Origin: Lineus longissimus
Lineage: Eukaryota > Nemertea > Pilidiophora > Heteronemertea > Lineidae
DNA: 64,000 nucleotides
Reading direction: 5' to 3'
NCBI RefSeq assembly: GCF_910592395.1
Contig: NC_088309.1
Location: 1,180,501 to 1,244,500 of the forward strand
Position 1 is the first letter of the stretch, and each line of letters begins with the position of its first letter. Position numbers and translations under genes: made by a program. Below are positions 11,501 to 24,615 of this stretch, piece by piece. Under the pieces are notes generated by a model that worked only from the letters and a program-made list of their open reading frames with translations, did no database searches and had not been told where the DNA came from.

Positions 11501-14500
11501 TTTGTACCTCCTTTTTACAACATAGCCACAACTCTGACTATTAGTGTGTCGGGCAAACTTGCCAAATATTTTGGATTCCTGAAGCAAGATCAAAATTCAC
11601 GTCGTATATTTCAGTATTTGATCCAACTCTAGATGTCAAGTTTTCACCAGTAGACTTCATCATGAATACGAGAGTGAAGCTTTAGAAATATATGCTCATG
11701 ATCCCTTCCCCCACTGACAGCATGCCCCCCCCCTCAATCCCACTCTTTTGCTGGGGCTGTATTGAAGAGCAAGTTGCCTTAGCACAAAGTACATGTCTAA
11801 AGGGAAATCACCTACTCACCAAAATTTGGAATTGGATCTGTTATTTTCCATGGTAATCATCTCCATCTCTGGGCCACCACATGCCACGCAGCTTGCCAGG
11901 CGGTCGATCACACCTTTCAATTCATTGTCCGCTGGTGAAGAGACTAGAACCACTCGATCAGTATTGCATTATTCCTCTCGGCAGAGCACATCATTTAACC
12001 TAGTTAAATATTGCCAGATATCTGCAGATGGGTTGCACAAAGGACTCCATCACAAACAAAGCCAGTTTCGATTTAATTTAAACATTCTTGCAATCTTTCA
12101 AATTTCAATAGCATATTTTATCTTCAGTAAGGGTCTCGCTTAACCTCATACAGGTAAAAAGCTCAAAAGTACCATATTAAAACGCTAAATTACCTAGCTT
12201 ACATACTTAGAATGACAAAACTTGTCCATCTTTTTTGGAACAAGTTCTAATCAGATATTTTGCAACCTCATGAGAAAATTAAACCATCTGTCCCAACTTC
12301 ACCAAGTTCTACGGTGAGAAAGCAATCGCCTTGTAACCAAAACAAAACATTGAAGACACAAGATGTTTGCCTCTCCAGTGTGGCACACAACACGACTATA
12401 CTGAAAACGAATTTTCTGGCATGATTCATGGTACACTGTTCACAAATTTTTGCATCTGGCATTGGCTAATATTCTTACTGGAGTTACATGTACCATCAAG
12501 CAAACACATGGTCTCACCTCGTCCTGGTCTTGAGCCTTCAAACATGTTTGGCATCCTGGGTGGCGCTGGGGGAGGAATTCCCTTTTTGCCGAATGAGAAC
12601 TCAGGTGCAGGAGGTCTTTGGCCCCGGTTCATAGGAAACGGTGGCTCTGGAAGAGAAAGATTTCATTGGATACGACAGCCTTCATTTGCCTGCAACTTAC
12701 TGTAGCAAAATACACAAAACACTAAGAAAACCTCAATCACTACATTGATATATTTTAATAACACTGCTCAATGCCTCCAGATTTTTCGCCCAAGTTGCCC
12801 TTGATAAACCAAAAGGAGTTGGTGAACAAGTTCTTTACAGGAGGGATAACTTGTGTTTTTCGCCATTAGAATAGTCCATCAACTACAGGAGTCTCACTTT
12901 AAGAAGTCAACAACTCAAACCTACCTTGTTTAGGCGGAGTATCTGTCGGCTCTGTCGGATCATAATGGCCCTCCTCTGGTGGTGGAGGTGGGGGTGGTGG
13001 TGGCTGACCAAACCCTCGATCACCTGGCCCACGGTGGTAATCTTCATCAGGCCGTCTATGCATAAATGAAGGTGCTGGTGGCCTTACTCCAAACTTTTCC
13101 ATGAATTGTTCAGCACGACGAACAGACCTCAACTCTTCATCCTTAGGAGGGCCCTCCTCTCTCCGTGGACCTCTTCTATCAAAATCATTGTCTCTCATAG
13201 GCGGTCGACTATGAGGAGGCTGAAACTCGTCAGAATTTCTCCTATTCCTAAACTCATCCTGCCCCATTGGTGGTCGCATATCATCCCTGTTTTGTTGGGG
13301 CGGCCGGAATTTTTCCTCTTGGTGAAGAGGTCTCTCCCGGTCTCCTTCATTGGGCCTAAAGCCCTGCTGGTCTCTTAAAGGTGGCCTGAAATCATCTCGA
13401 TCACGGGGATCCGGTCTGAAATTATTTCGGTCCCTTTGTGATCTGAAGTCATCCCCGTCCCTCCCTGGAGGTCTGAACTCACCACCTCTCATGTGACGGG
13501 GTGGTCCATACTCGTTATCTCCAAACTGACGTTCATCTCTCCTCTGTGACCGGAAGTCCTCATCGGCGAGTCCATGATCATGTTCCTCCACACCTGGTGG
13601 CTGCAATCCCCGGGGCCCAAAATTATTGTCCTCATTCTTAAAACCCCTGGGTGGTCCATATTCCCCAGGATGACCTTGTTCAGGATTTCCGCGACGATTT
13701 TCGTCATCATGACGACTTGGATTGAACTCACCAACATGACCAAAGTCCCTAGGCTCTCTTTTCATAGGTCTTCCGAACTCGCCTTGTGGGAAACCACCAG
13801 ACCCTGGTCTTGGAGGACCCATATCTGGAGGTTCACGCTTTATTTGTGGACTAAACGATCTCGGTGCACCAAAATTCTCTTGTCCTGGACTTGGTCTGAA
13901 TTCGTGATGTCTTCTAAAGTCTTTACTCTCAGTCCTCGGCGGTCCAAACTCGTGTCTTGGAGGACCATATTCACCTGAATCATCAACTGATTCACCAAAA
14001 TGACCCGAATCCTCCTCAGTTGGATTCATAGGATCATAACTATCAGCCTCCAGGGAGTTTCCATAACTGTCTTGTGCGTGCCCAGGAGATGGAGGACGTG
14101 GAGGAGGACATGGAGGAGGTGGTGGCCGTGGTGCACCCACTTGACTGATGTGAGGAGGAGCCATGGTATGCCCAGGGTGGGGCTGTGACCATGGTGGTGG
14201 TGGTGCTCTCTCCTGGGGAGGATGGAAGCCTGGTGGGGGAGCATTAAGTAGCTGTGGTGGGGGCGGGGGCCGGTTTGCCATTGACAGGTTTGGAGGGGGA
14301 GGACCAGGATGCTGTGGCATGTTTTGCGGAGGCATGGGAAAGGGAGGCGGCTGGTTCATGTTATGATGGGGCGGTTGCTGTTGAATATTGCCGGGATGAG
14401 GTGCCCCAGGATAGGGCACATGGGAGTTAATAGGAGGTGGTGCTGGGGGACCAGGATAGTGAGAGGATGGGACTGGTTCCGATACAAGGGGTCCAGGGTA

Positions 14501-16177
14501 ATGTGATGTTGGTGCTTGTTCTGACATAGACAGCGGCACTGGTTGTGGTTGTGGCAATGGATGAGGCATGGACACTGGGATATTCATCTGAGGTGGTCCA
14601 CTAGGGAGTGGTGGGGCAGGAACAGCAGGCTGTTGTCGGTCCCTCAACCAAGGTGGCAGATTCTGTATTGGGGCAGGTGCTTGATGAACAGTTTGTTGCT
14701 GAACTGCAGTAGGAATATGCTGGGTTGTTGTGAAAGTAACCGGACCAGGTTGTGACACAATGATCTGTGAATGCGTGCTGAGTGCATTATCTGCGTAAGA
14801 TACAGTGATTTGTGTGTTAGCTCCAGTGGTAAATGCATGGGAGACGAGCTGAACCGGATTCTGAACAGCAGGCTGTGTCATGGGCTGAGGCTGGCTGGGC
14901 ATAGCAACAATTCCCTGCTGCTGAAAGGTTGGCTGCAGCTGTGGTTGAGGCAGAATCTGAGGACTCACAGCGGGGGCAAATTGAGGCTTGATTTGGGGAT
15001 TCGAAGCAAGGGCAGCAACAGTTGGATGCACGGAGCTGACACTAACAGAAAATATCTGAGCTTGTGATATTGTAGTTTGTGGTTGATTCATAGGCCCAGG
15101 ATCACCAGAACTCGCGGGCACAGACACTGGTTCAGCAGCAGTCGTCGAGGCTGGTGCATTTGACATAGCAAGCTTTGACAACTCCTCAGCCTTCTTTAAC
15201 GCATCTTGTAACATTTTCTGCTCAGCAGCCTTTTGTTCTTCTGGCTTCTTCTTGACTGAAATCAAAATGCAACTGGTTCAACAAATAAATTCCATAATCG
15301 TTTTGAATTCAACCAACGACAATCGATCAAATGTGTATCAACTAACATCAAGTTGAGGTTACCGCAACATACCAGGCTACCTAGTTTCAAAGTTGTGCAT
15401 AGTTTGTATATCATTATGTTTAGTTGGAGCTGAGGACCTGTTTCCAAATTGACCAAGATTGTGTGCACCAAGTATGCATTAAATCTATAGTAATATAATC
15501 TATACTTGACACTACTTATATCTTAGTTTTTGAAATATATGGCATATTGTACACAAACTTACTTTTAACACCTTGCATCTTCATGAACTGTTCCATGAAA
15601 CTCCCATCATTATGGAAAACATTTGCTCCAGGCAGTGGTTTGGAAACAGGCGGGGTCGGTGGTTCTACTTTTGCCATCTTGAAATCCCGCCTCCCACCCA
15701 TGAAGCCTGGCCGCTTACCAAACCTGAAATATTGAATTCAAGTTTTGAAAGGAACTGATCATTTATTGTGAGGTCTTCTTTACTCTTCTCACACAACAGT
15801 CTTAACAAGTTCTTACTGTACATTGGGCCAATCCTTTTCAGCAATGGAAATTCCGAAAAACCAGCACGAGACACATGGATGGACCGGAGTATACAAACTT
15901 TGTCCACCTCTTCCTGCAAAGGGATGGTTGACACTGACAATCCCACTTACATTCTATTCCCATCAAACACCTTCCTGGCTTCTGCTTCCTTCTGCTTGGA
16001 GGACATCTTCTTCATTGCTTCCTCTTGCTGCTTCAACTTGTCCTGGATCATCTTTTGTTCAATCTCTCGTTTCTTTTGCTCAATCAGCCGTTCTTGGGCA
16101 CTGATTTCTTTTAACCTCATTTTGAAGTTACTCTGCCCGACTTGGGCATCTCGATCTTTCTGACTCTGTCTGCTCAT
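8598..16177 (-). CDS. SUGP1: SURP and G-patch domain-containing splicing factor (SUGP1/SF4), strongly enlarged
   Basis: SUGP1 is a spliceosomal protein acting in branch-site recognition; in human it works with SF3B1 and its G-patch activates the helicase DHX15. Twelve coding exons in gene order: 16177-15951, 15723-15563, 15255-12925, 12646-12518, 11931-11820, 11439-11222, 10899-10784, 10473-10299, 9964-9867, 9558-9404, 9173-9044, 8624-8598. They sum to 3879 nt (1292 aa), with phases agreeing at every junction. Seen: N-terminal [13 protein letters not shown] and [12 protein letters not shown]; one SURP module (about 950-1008) with CGGPEMEMI and [10 protein letters not shown]; a U2AF-ligand-type motif KKKRSRWG (about 1040); YDSDEE and [25 protein letters not shown]; a G-patch ([17 protein letters not shown]); and the terminal NNPRRPYY. 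Human SUGP1 is 645 aa; the excess is one 777-residue exon. The intron after 11222 begins with GC. The acceptor near 16201 puts the ATG in exon 2, so a 5' UTR exon is likely, perhaps ending at a donor near 16580. Confidence 0.95.
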
Positions 16178-16905
16178 TTTGAATATGTTCGGCAATCCTG
16201 AAATTTTAACAAGCTGCGTCATGATCTTCAAAGTTCATATCATCTTTCTTTCTCTTTCTGCCATAATGGGACGCAGGTAACCTAGTTTTATCGACGATTT
16301 TGCCCATGGCCTTCGACCAAGGAGGGGGAGACAACAGAAGCTACTCATGTTTCTCACTTGGTGGGATATTGCACTGCCTGGCATTGCAGCATATAGGCCT
16401 AGGCTACACCATGCATTGCATGCAGCGGACACTGTGCCTGTGCATGTGTGACCGTGAGCGTGGCTAGCGCTCTTGTCAAAACGCCTCGATTAAAGAAAAT
16501 TGGCACCGCGTGACAACTGAGACTTTTGTCCTGCATAATCTTCACTACACCTCGATTGAATATATATGCTGATATTTACAATACCTAATTTGTCAATGAA
16601 ATAATCCAGTAAAATGCTGAAAAAATTATGTTCTCTTTTTCGGTGGCCACCATTTTGGATTTGGCTGAAAATATGTTACATGCGCTCGGATTGGTTGGTA
16701 AATTTAGAAACGGAAAGAAGGACCAATCAAATTGTTTGTCACATAATTTGATGTTTCCTGGAAATGCACGAAATCTTCCTTCATGTCATTGGCCTTCCTA
16801 AGCAGAATAGAAGAAAAAAGGAGATAAACTCCCTCAAATTATTCCTCTGATGCTTTCAGCGAATACTTTCATTATAATTTGATGTTTCTGCAATAAAACG
16901 TTGTC
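16178..16905. promoter_or_regulatory. Divergent promoter region shared by SUGP1 and POLR3C
   Basis: The 728 bases between the two start codons contain three CCAAT boxes (ATTGG 16690-16694, CCAAT 16723-16727, ATTGG 16788-16792), an ETS-like CGGAA near 16711, and GTGGCCACCATTTTGG (16644-16659), which resembles a YY1 site. No TATA box is evident. This is typical of divergent housekeeping promoters; binding is inferred. The half nearer SUGP1 probably contains its 5' UTR exon. Confidence 0.6.
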
Positions 16906-19900
16906 ATGACTGAACCATTGATGAAACTTGTTTCTGCAATTTTGAAGGAATTTTATGGCGAAGTAGTGGAAAAAGTTGGAAGTTTTTTGGTCAGAAAAAA
17001 TTGGACACCTTTCAGGGTTTTGGTTGTAGAGACCAAACTGAAACCAACCCAGGTGATTAAAAAATTGATTGGTTAAGATTTTGACACCTCTAATTCATTC
17101 CCATGTGTCGGCAACAACGCGGCAGGTTGTCTTTTCTGACTTGAGTTTCATTGGTACAACGGTGTATCAGTCAGTGTGAGTAACTGTGACAGTATCCGAG
17201 TATGGTCTTCGAGCAGGATGTGATTGACACAGCACTTTGTCTTTGCCAGTGGAGAAGTACCACAAGCTCCTGTCCACCCATTGCAAACCTTAACTTTAAA
17301 ATGACACCGGGTTACCGGTTGTAGGCTACTGATTCGAACAGAAAGATTGACTTCATTTTGATACTGCCAGGTCAATTTGCTCTCCCTATAAAAATGAAAG
17401 ACTAAAAAGTCCTTTCTTCTTTTCAGGTCAAGCGGGCTCTAGTGGTTCTGATCCAACAGAACATTGCTAAGTTTGAAGTTCAGGCCAAATCCAACAGTGT
17501 CGAGTACAGTGCAAGTTATAGGAGTGTTCTACATCGTCTCTGCTATCCCCAATATGTCTATGCTGCCAAGACTCTGTATGGCGATGCTGGGGAGCTCATC
17601 GTTGAGGAGATGCTACACTATGGCCAAGTGACCATGTCAAGCTGCTTGGAGCGTGTCTCAGAAAGAGTTAAAGACTCCACCAATGGTTGGTATCAGTTTA
17701 TTTATAATTTCTTTCATGTTAAAGAGAAGATTTCTGAGGCCAATGAAGAAAAGCTTTAGAAATGAGAGTGACATGACCAAAGATTTTGACGTAACTGGTG
17801 ATTCTTGTCTTGTCTTGGAATGCAGATCTTCTCTTGCCTAATCAACTATCTTATTCTTATGCATTGTGACAGGTGAAAGTGTCACTTCCTCGACAGTCAG
17901 GGAGAAATTCTATGTTTTGGCTCGGACGCACTTCATCCAGCGATGTCCAGCAACGGTGTTATTTCAAATCGGAACTCCTGCTCCTGAGATGGCTTTGGAT
18001 GAGGAGATGATGTATGTGGTACCTAATATAGACACGACACGTAAGTCAAAGATGGCATTTGAACTGAGATGGTCTGGCTTGTAGTCTGTACTGCATACGT
18101 AAAACCCTAATTAATAAGGCAGAGAACTAATTGACAGTCGATTGAAATAAATTCCTTCCTCCTTTTGTTGCCATGTTGGATTTTGGTCACATTTTTGCTT
18201 TCAGTAACTTCTGACTTTGAAGTCTCATCTGAAAATACATTTTGTTCAACTTGTGTGTTTTGAGACTGCATGGTATATTCTGTCTTTGCACTTTAATTTT
18301 CTGGTTTTAGGACTTGGTGGATTGAAAGAAGCTGGTCAAGAACCCCCTGCCAAGAGGCACAAGGGCGATGAGGTAAATATCACTCAGTTTTTCTTTGAAG
18401 CTGTTATTTGTCTCCATAGTTCTGGTAACGTAGGCAAACCCTTGGGCCAAATGTTGGTTCTATTGTTTGCCGATCTGGCACATCTCCCCAGGAGCTAACT
18501 AACATCCAGAGTATCTCCTGTGAAATTCTCTAGCATTCTGTTCATTTAGTGTTTTAGTCTTGACATTGTCTGATGTTTTTATGTTCAATATTTTCAGTTT
18601 AATGATGATAAAAAAATCTACTGGAGATTAAACTTTGCAAGATTTCACCAGCACCTACGAGATCAGGCCATTATCTCTGCAGTTTCCAACAAAATTGACA
18701 AAGTAAGTGCAATATACATGTAACTACCCCAGTGAATTACTCTAGGATACGGACTCCCCCTCAATAGTAGACTGAACATCTTTTTCATCACTTCAGACTT
18801 CTTTCAAAGTCGACATTTCTTTTGAATGGCTCATTGTAAACATTTCACCAGACGAATTCCTGCTGATACTTTTTTACATCGCCAGAAAATAATCGTCCAA
18901 AAGCAATGTTTCTATCTTTGTCTTTCAGAAAGGTGGTGAAGTAATGCGGACCTTTTTGAGAATAAACGAGCTACACAGCATTAATAACAAAGCAGCCATT
19001 TCTGTCCAAATCGATGCCAATGAGGTAATATTGAAAACGACAGAATTTTACTAAATTTGTTTTGCAAAAGTCGACAAGTAAGCAATAAAGGAAGAATGCG
19101 GTGATAAAAGAATTGAAACGTTCATACTGTAAATGGAGAATTTGAGAAAGTTTCTGAAAAAGTGTTGGATGTGTCCTTTAGTCATTGCATGAGTTTCATT
19201 TCAGGTGTATAAAACTATTCCAAAAGAATTCATTATTGGAAGACATATGATGGAACAGTATTTGGTACTGCTTTCGAGTGAATCGGTGAGTTCTTCATTA
19301 AAAGACCAAAAGAGATTTGAGTAGTATTATTACCAGACTTTCAGTCATTAAAGGACCAAAGGAGTACTGAGTGACATTGTCACTAGATTAGTATGGTTTG
19401 AGGCGATCGTAAACGTCAAAACTCTTCATTGTTTTCTGGTTTCACATTCTTCAAATGAAAGTTGCATTTCTGTGCTCCTGCAATGTCTCAGTCTGTGTCA
19501 CTTACCTCTCCACACAGTGGTTTGATAATGTTTGTTTACTCAATTTCAGACCAGATTTGTTGAAAAGATCGGAGACAGTGGTGGAGGAACTTACCATATA
19601 AGTATCCTTTTCAGAAATTCTCGGTGATCGTACAACCCTTGTATTTTTCTGATATCAACTTTCTAAAACCTTGAGTAGGACATTTATGTGTCACCTTTCA
19701 AGGAGCACTCTGTGGTCCAGATGGTAGTCAACAGATTTGATTACACAGATATGCTTTTCTTTTCAATCTGTTCTCTTCAGTGATCATAAGGGAGAGCTGT
19801 ATTAGTCCTTGACTCAAATGACCAGATATCAAAAGCATTGTGTCGAAACTCTGTGAAGCACATATTGAGTCTGTGGTGCTTGAAAGGTAAGAATAAGCAC

Positions 19901-22183
19901 TGAATTGAACGATCTCTGAATCTAAGTTGCCTCATTACGGGCTTTGCGAGGTAAGTCTAGGTTCTGGGCCATCTAATTTACCTGAGTGTTGCATCCCAAC
20001 AGCTCTCTCCTAAGAGTCCTAGTAAACCTACATGGAAGTATGAGTATTTGACTGATTTTGGATCCACTGCTTATGGCTCTCCACTTGCGCTCTTCATCAA
20101 CAATAAGTTCATCTAACCGTGACAATCAGAAAACATTTCATGATCTTAAATGAAGTTTATCATCTTGCAGATTTGGCTCAAAATGTTTGCGAATCTTCCG
20201 GCTTCTACTCCTGAAGAAACATCTGGAGCAGAAACAGGTATGATACTCTTCACTGGTTGACTGCCCTCTTGAATCAAGACAAAGCTGGCTGTTCTTGTTT
20301 GTCTATTCAATGCTGCTCAGGTAGACAAAACTCATCCAATTTGAATGCTTGATGACAATATCCTTCCTCTTCAGATTGAAGAATTTGCAATGATACCAGC
20401 CAAGGAAACAAAGGAGCTGTTGTACCGAATGTTTGAAGAGCAATTTGTAACTATTACGGTAAGTTTTTTTCGAAGAGACTAGTATGGTATTGAGTGGTCT
20501 GCAAAAAGGCCCAGTTGATCCAAGGATAAGGTAATGGGGCATGCCACACCATGATACACTAGGAAACAATGGAAGATGATTATGCTGTCATCCTTACTGA
20601 TGCGCTGTGTCAGTCACGGCAGTTGGCAACAAAAGGTTAAATTATTTTGATTTGAAACATGTAATGGTTTCATTATTGTCACAGGCTGTATCTTTCAGGA
20701 AGTGCCAAGGACACCAGATCATGCACCCTCGAGGACGTTTTACCTTTTCTCTGTAAACATGAATATTGTTGTCAGGATGGTGCTGGCCATGGCGTACAAG
20801 GTAAAACCACATTATTTCATGTTGAGCAGATGGAACGTAGTTAGCTAGATTCAGTCTGCTGAACCTGTGATGAGGAAGCGTCCTGTTGTGGAATTCCAGT
20901 TTATACATGTATGAGTTGGGCAGCAATTTGGGAGTGTTTCATTCATGTTCGTTCTGGCACAGACTGAGACACGGCCAGTAAGGGGCATTTGTGCTCTAGT
21001 TTGAGGCCGATTTCAATCACTCAGTGGTTAGTTTTATTTATAGCTCTGAGATGGCAGCACAGAGTTTTCTGTAGGTAGGGGCCAAGGTATGTCCATTCTG
21101 ATTCATTCCAAATGTTCAGTACTCTGTCTCTTGTACATCAAACACCACAGGGTTAAAGCTGAGGTTTATAGTCTGATATGACCTCCAGTGGAGGTTATGA
21201 CCTGACCTGACTCTCAATTCCCCATCTATCAACAGTATAGTTCAGAGCCTATCATACAGCATGTCATCATGGTTGACATCATGGTTGACATTTATTTTTC
21301 AGACAGTCTACAATCTAATGGTCAGAAGACAGCATGAAACCAATGAACATAAGTAAGTACGCCTGCCAGTCCTTAATGGTAGTTTTTTATATGTAGTGCT
21401 TTTCACTTACTAAGGTCTTTTCTACTTCAAACTACTGTAACTATCATACATGTGGTATCATAGGACTCCGATGAAACTCTGGAAAGAGCCTCAGTGGAGG
21501 CTCGGCCTAAGCCAGCAGGGGCAGATAGACGTCATGTCCCAGACAGACTAAATGGGTCTGGGAAAATGCAGATCATTATTAATCTAGTTACGGTATCCCA
21601 ACAATAACAAATTACTGATATTTTCTTGTGTTGCAGACGTCTGCTGGATAAACATCAAAGGGTTGAAGCCATAGCAGCGACGCTTGAACAAAGTGGTGCA
21701 GATCCTGCCCAGAGGGAAGAAATCGAGGAAATGATAACACCTGCTGAGAAGTCACAATTACAAAAAGTCAAACATATGACTCGTCAGTAAGTTGATAGTT
21801 AAGGGTGATTACTGGATTTGTTTGCCATCTTTATTGTCAGATAATTAAGTACTGGTTGTGTGACGTGTGATGTGACCCAAAACATGAAAATGGACCGTTT
21901 CCAAGACCCAGTTGCCCAATCAGTGTTGGCAGTATCAGTCGCATTAATTCCAAATGCTAATACATGTATTGTAAATAAAGTTGACTTAAGGAGACACTTT
22001 GAGCAAAGGGTTAGTTGAGCTGAGGTAGGCTGGTATTTAAACCATGTTCAGAATACGATATCTTCTCTTTACAGACTGGAGCAGAGTGAAATCCAACTGA
22101 TTGACACCATCTTCATGTTAGAGACTTATCTCGAGTACACAGATATTCCTAAGGTCGTCAAACCTAAAGCGCCAGCATTTTAA
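16906..22183 (+). CDS. POLR3C: DNA-directed RNA polymerase III subunit RPC3
   Basis: RPC3 (RPC82/C82) is a winged-helix subunit of the Pol III-specific RPC3-RPC6-RPC7 subcomplex needed for promoter opening and initiation at tRNA and 5S genes. Fifteen coding exons: 16906-17052, 17427-17685, 17873-18040, 18311-18372, 18598-18702, 18929-19024, 19205-19285, 19550-19601, 19826-19886, 20171-20237, 20375-20458, 20699-20800, 21303-21352, 21637-21786, 22075-22183. Total 1593 nt, 530 aa (human 534). Diagnostic stretches: RLCYPQYVYAAKTLYGDAGE and LIVEEML; HFIQRCP; RFHQHLRDQAIISAVSNKID; FVEKIGDSGGGTY; EDFAMIPAKE-type EEFAMIPAKETKELLYRM; VPRTPDHAPSRTFYLF; EEIEEMITPAEK. All phases agree. AATAAA follows at 22353-22358. 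It is transcribed away from SUGP1 across a shared promoter. Confidence 0.96.
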
Positions 22184-24230
22184 TCAAGACATGAGGAGTG
22201 TATACTGTCGGTTGTGCTCTCTCAGTATGTTTGGAATGAAAGGGTCGTACAAGAAACTGCCAGCTGTCATCATCATCAAAGGCAGAATCTAATCGCTAGC
22301 AAAACATGTCCTACTCCAATAGTTCATCATGTTGTTGCTTCCTGTGTCAGTTAATAAAAGATACTCTTTTTAATCTATTGCTTTGTAATCATTTTCCTTG
22401 AAGCCAGTTCAGAATGATGTCGTTGTGACCCGGTTCCCATAGACAGATCTGATCATAAGGTCGTCTTCTGTCTGCTGCGGTTCATGCAGTCTTTAAGAAA
22501 GAGGAGAGACGAGTAATCTGTCTTCAGGGATCGCATGAGGACGACCTTCAAATCTGGAGTTTGGGAACCGTCACAACTTGATGGTCAGTTAACTACCCTC
22601 TGCGAAATGGGTTTCCCAAACAGAGACCGAATGCCAATCTGAATGTCGAGGAGGCACGGTCGCATTGTGAAGGACATGTCGATGGAAAAAGGTCACAACC
22701 TGATTGGACAGAGCACCACAAAGAGAATGTTTGTGGTCGTAGGTCACAACCTGATATCACAGAGGATGATATGTCCCTGGGATTTAGGTCACAACCTAAT
22801 GTAATATGACAGAGGATGAACTGAGGACATGTCTTTTGGCCTCCGTTTTCGCTCAATTCTGTAAACACGATGACGTCACTGACGACCAAAGAACAAAGGT
22901 TGGTATACATGGAAGACTGAGTTGCCTTTTTGACCAGGTCCCTTGGTCTGAGCTCTCACTATGCTAATGAAGACATGCACAACCTGGCCGTCTCTGCAGT
23001 GCGAGTTAGATATAACTTCTACTTTTGACACCTGACGACAAGTCATTGCTGAAGTGCGCAGATAGACCTTTCCATAAATGCCAAATACATGTATTGGTCT
23101 AGTGAGGACAAAGTCACAACCGTGATGCCCGGTTGAGACCACTTTCAATATGATGTTCATTGTTATGATTATCTTTAGATTGTGTCAGTTGTATCATGCT
23201 TACACGTAGTATAAAGTAGGCCATTTTCATAATTAAAAAGAATTATCTTATACTTTCTGAGGGGCACTTAGATCGGAGATGTGATGATGCTCTGCTGATA
23301 CTAGTGAACGATTAACAAATCATGATTGCCAATATCAGTTGATGTTGATACATGTGATGTATGTCGTATCAGAGTTCACTTGCACTCTTTAATCACTGTT
23401 AAATTGTGCTTATTTTGTATCATTACTTACTTCTTCAGAGTGGATGTTTGACAAAATCACAAATGTGAAATGGCGACTTTTGCTGATAATGATGATAAAT
23501 GGTAGTAGAGTACAAGTGTAGTTGAATGAGTGACCGAGAGTGGCGGAACCGGACAGGTCAGGTAGGTCGCCGTACCTCAAAGTACAACCTTCCGCCCCGA
23601 AGCATGAACGGACGTCATGTACTTTATCATGGACGGCCCGCCGAATCAACCCACTCAACGTCTGTGCGATTGGTGATGACCGCTATGGAAACCAAGCAAG
23701 TGCACCAGAAATTCGCCACACTTGAAGCATTCTTGATAAACAACTAATGAGTATTATGCACTATGACCTGGGTTAACTGCCACTTGTCATGGGAGACAAA
23801 AGCTGGCGAATCTGAGAAGTCTTGATAAGCGCTGAGGATTCCATCCGAACCAGATATTTCGATTTGTCCTCCATCCACTCCACCGCCAGTTTGACCCTCA
23901 AGGTAAGAAACATATATGGTCAGAAGGGGAAGTGATCGCGGGTCTTAGTGTAGGTAATCTAGGTGGTAGGGTCTTTGTATTTCGGTAAGGTCGGGGCCCA
24001 GTTACTCATCTATAACGGCTGTACCTCCCTCAGTAGATTTCATACAATGGAGGCGTCAGAACTTTTAAGTTACGTTACAACTGACGTCTGTTGAGCAACT
24101 CGGCCCGAGGCTTTATGAGTGGGCACATCTTCATCCCCTATTCAGTCTTCTACTCAATACAATACTGCTCGTCCCCCCGCCCGCAAGCAAGTGGTCGTTT
24201 GGAGTGAAAGGCCCAAAGGCGCGGATGCCA
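22184..24230. other. POLR3C 3' UTR, then intergenic with a repeated 12-mer
   Basis: The POLR3C 3' UTR runs to about 22380. Beyond it, AGGTCACAACCT recurs at 22690, 22741 and 22786, with looser copies near 22566 and 23111. No coding exon with splice context or domain motif was seen; the reading frames at 22593-23160 and 23410-23747 look random. Confidence 0.5.
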
Positions 24231-24235
24231 AAACT

Positions 24236-24241
24236 TATAAA
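24236..24241 (+). promoter_or_regulatory. Possible TATA box of the cysteine-rich secreted gene
   Basis: TATAAA followed about 100 bases later by a usable donor (GTAAAG at 24339-24344) could start a short 5' UTR exon spliced to the acceptor directly before the ATG at 24616. This is an inference only. Confidence 0.3.
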
Positions 24242-24615
24242 TTTGAGAAGCGTAGGCGAGGGACGATCATGAAATACCTATCTTGGCTATTTCAGCTTGT
24301 TCTCTGTTTTCATCTCCAAGCTTCGCGTCTGCTGACCAGTAAAGGTATTGCAGCATCAAAGATATGAAAGGGACGCTATCAGAGGGATCTCATATCAAAC
24401 TTCTTCTCCATAAACTTGGTGAAGTTGAGAACAAGTGTGTGGGTTGAGACGGGGTTATAATTACGCTATTTCAGCAGAGTTTCTCTTTGGTGCTTGTCCT
24501 CGAGTCCTCACGTTCGCTGGTTTACTTGACAGCTTCAAGATTGCTACACAATATTTTTAGATTATAGAATACAAAGTACATGTATGAAGTCTTAAAAACA
24601 CTTGTATCTTTCCAG

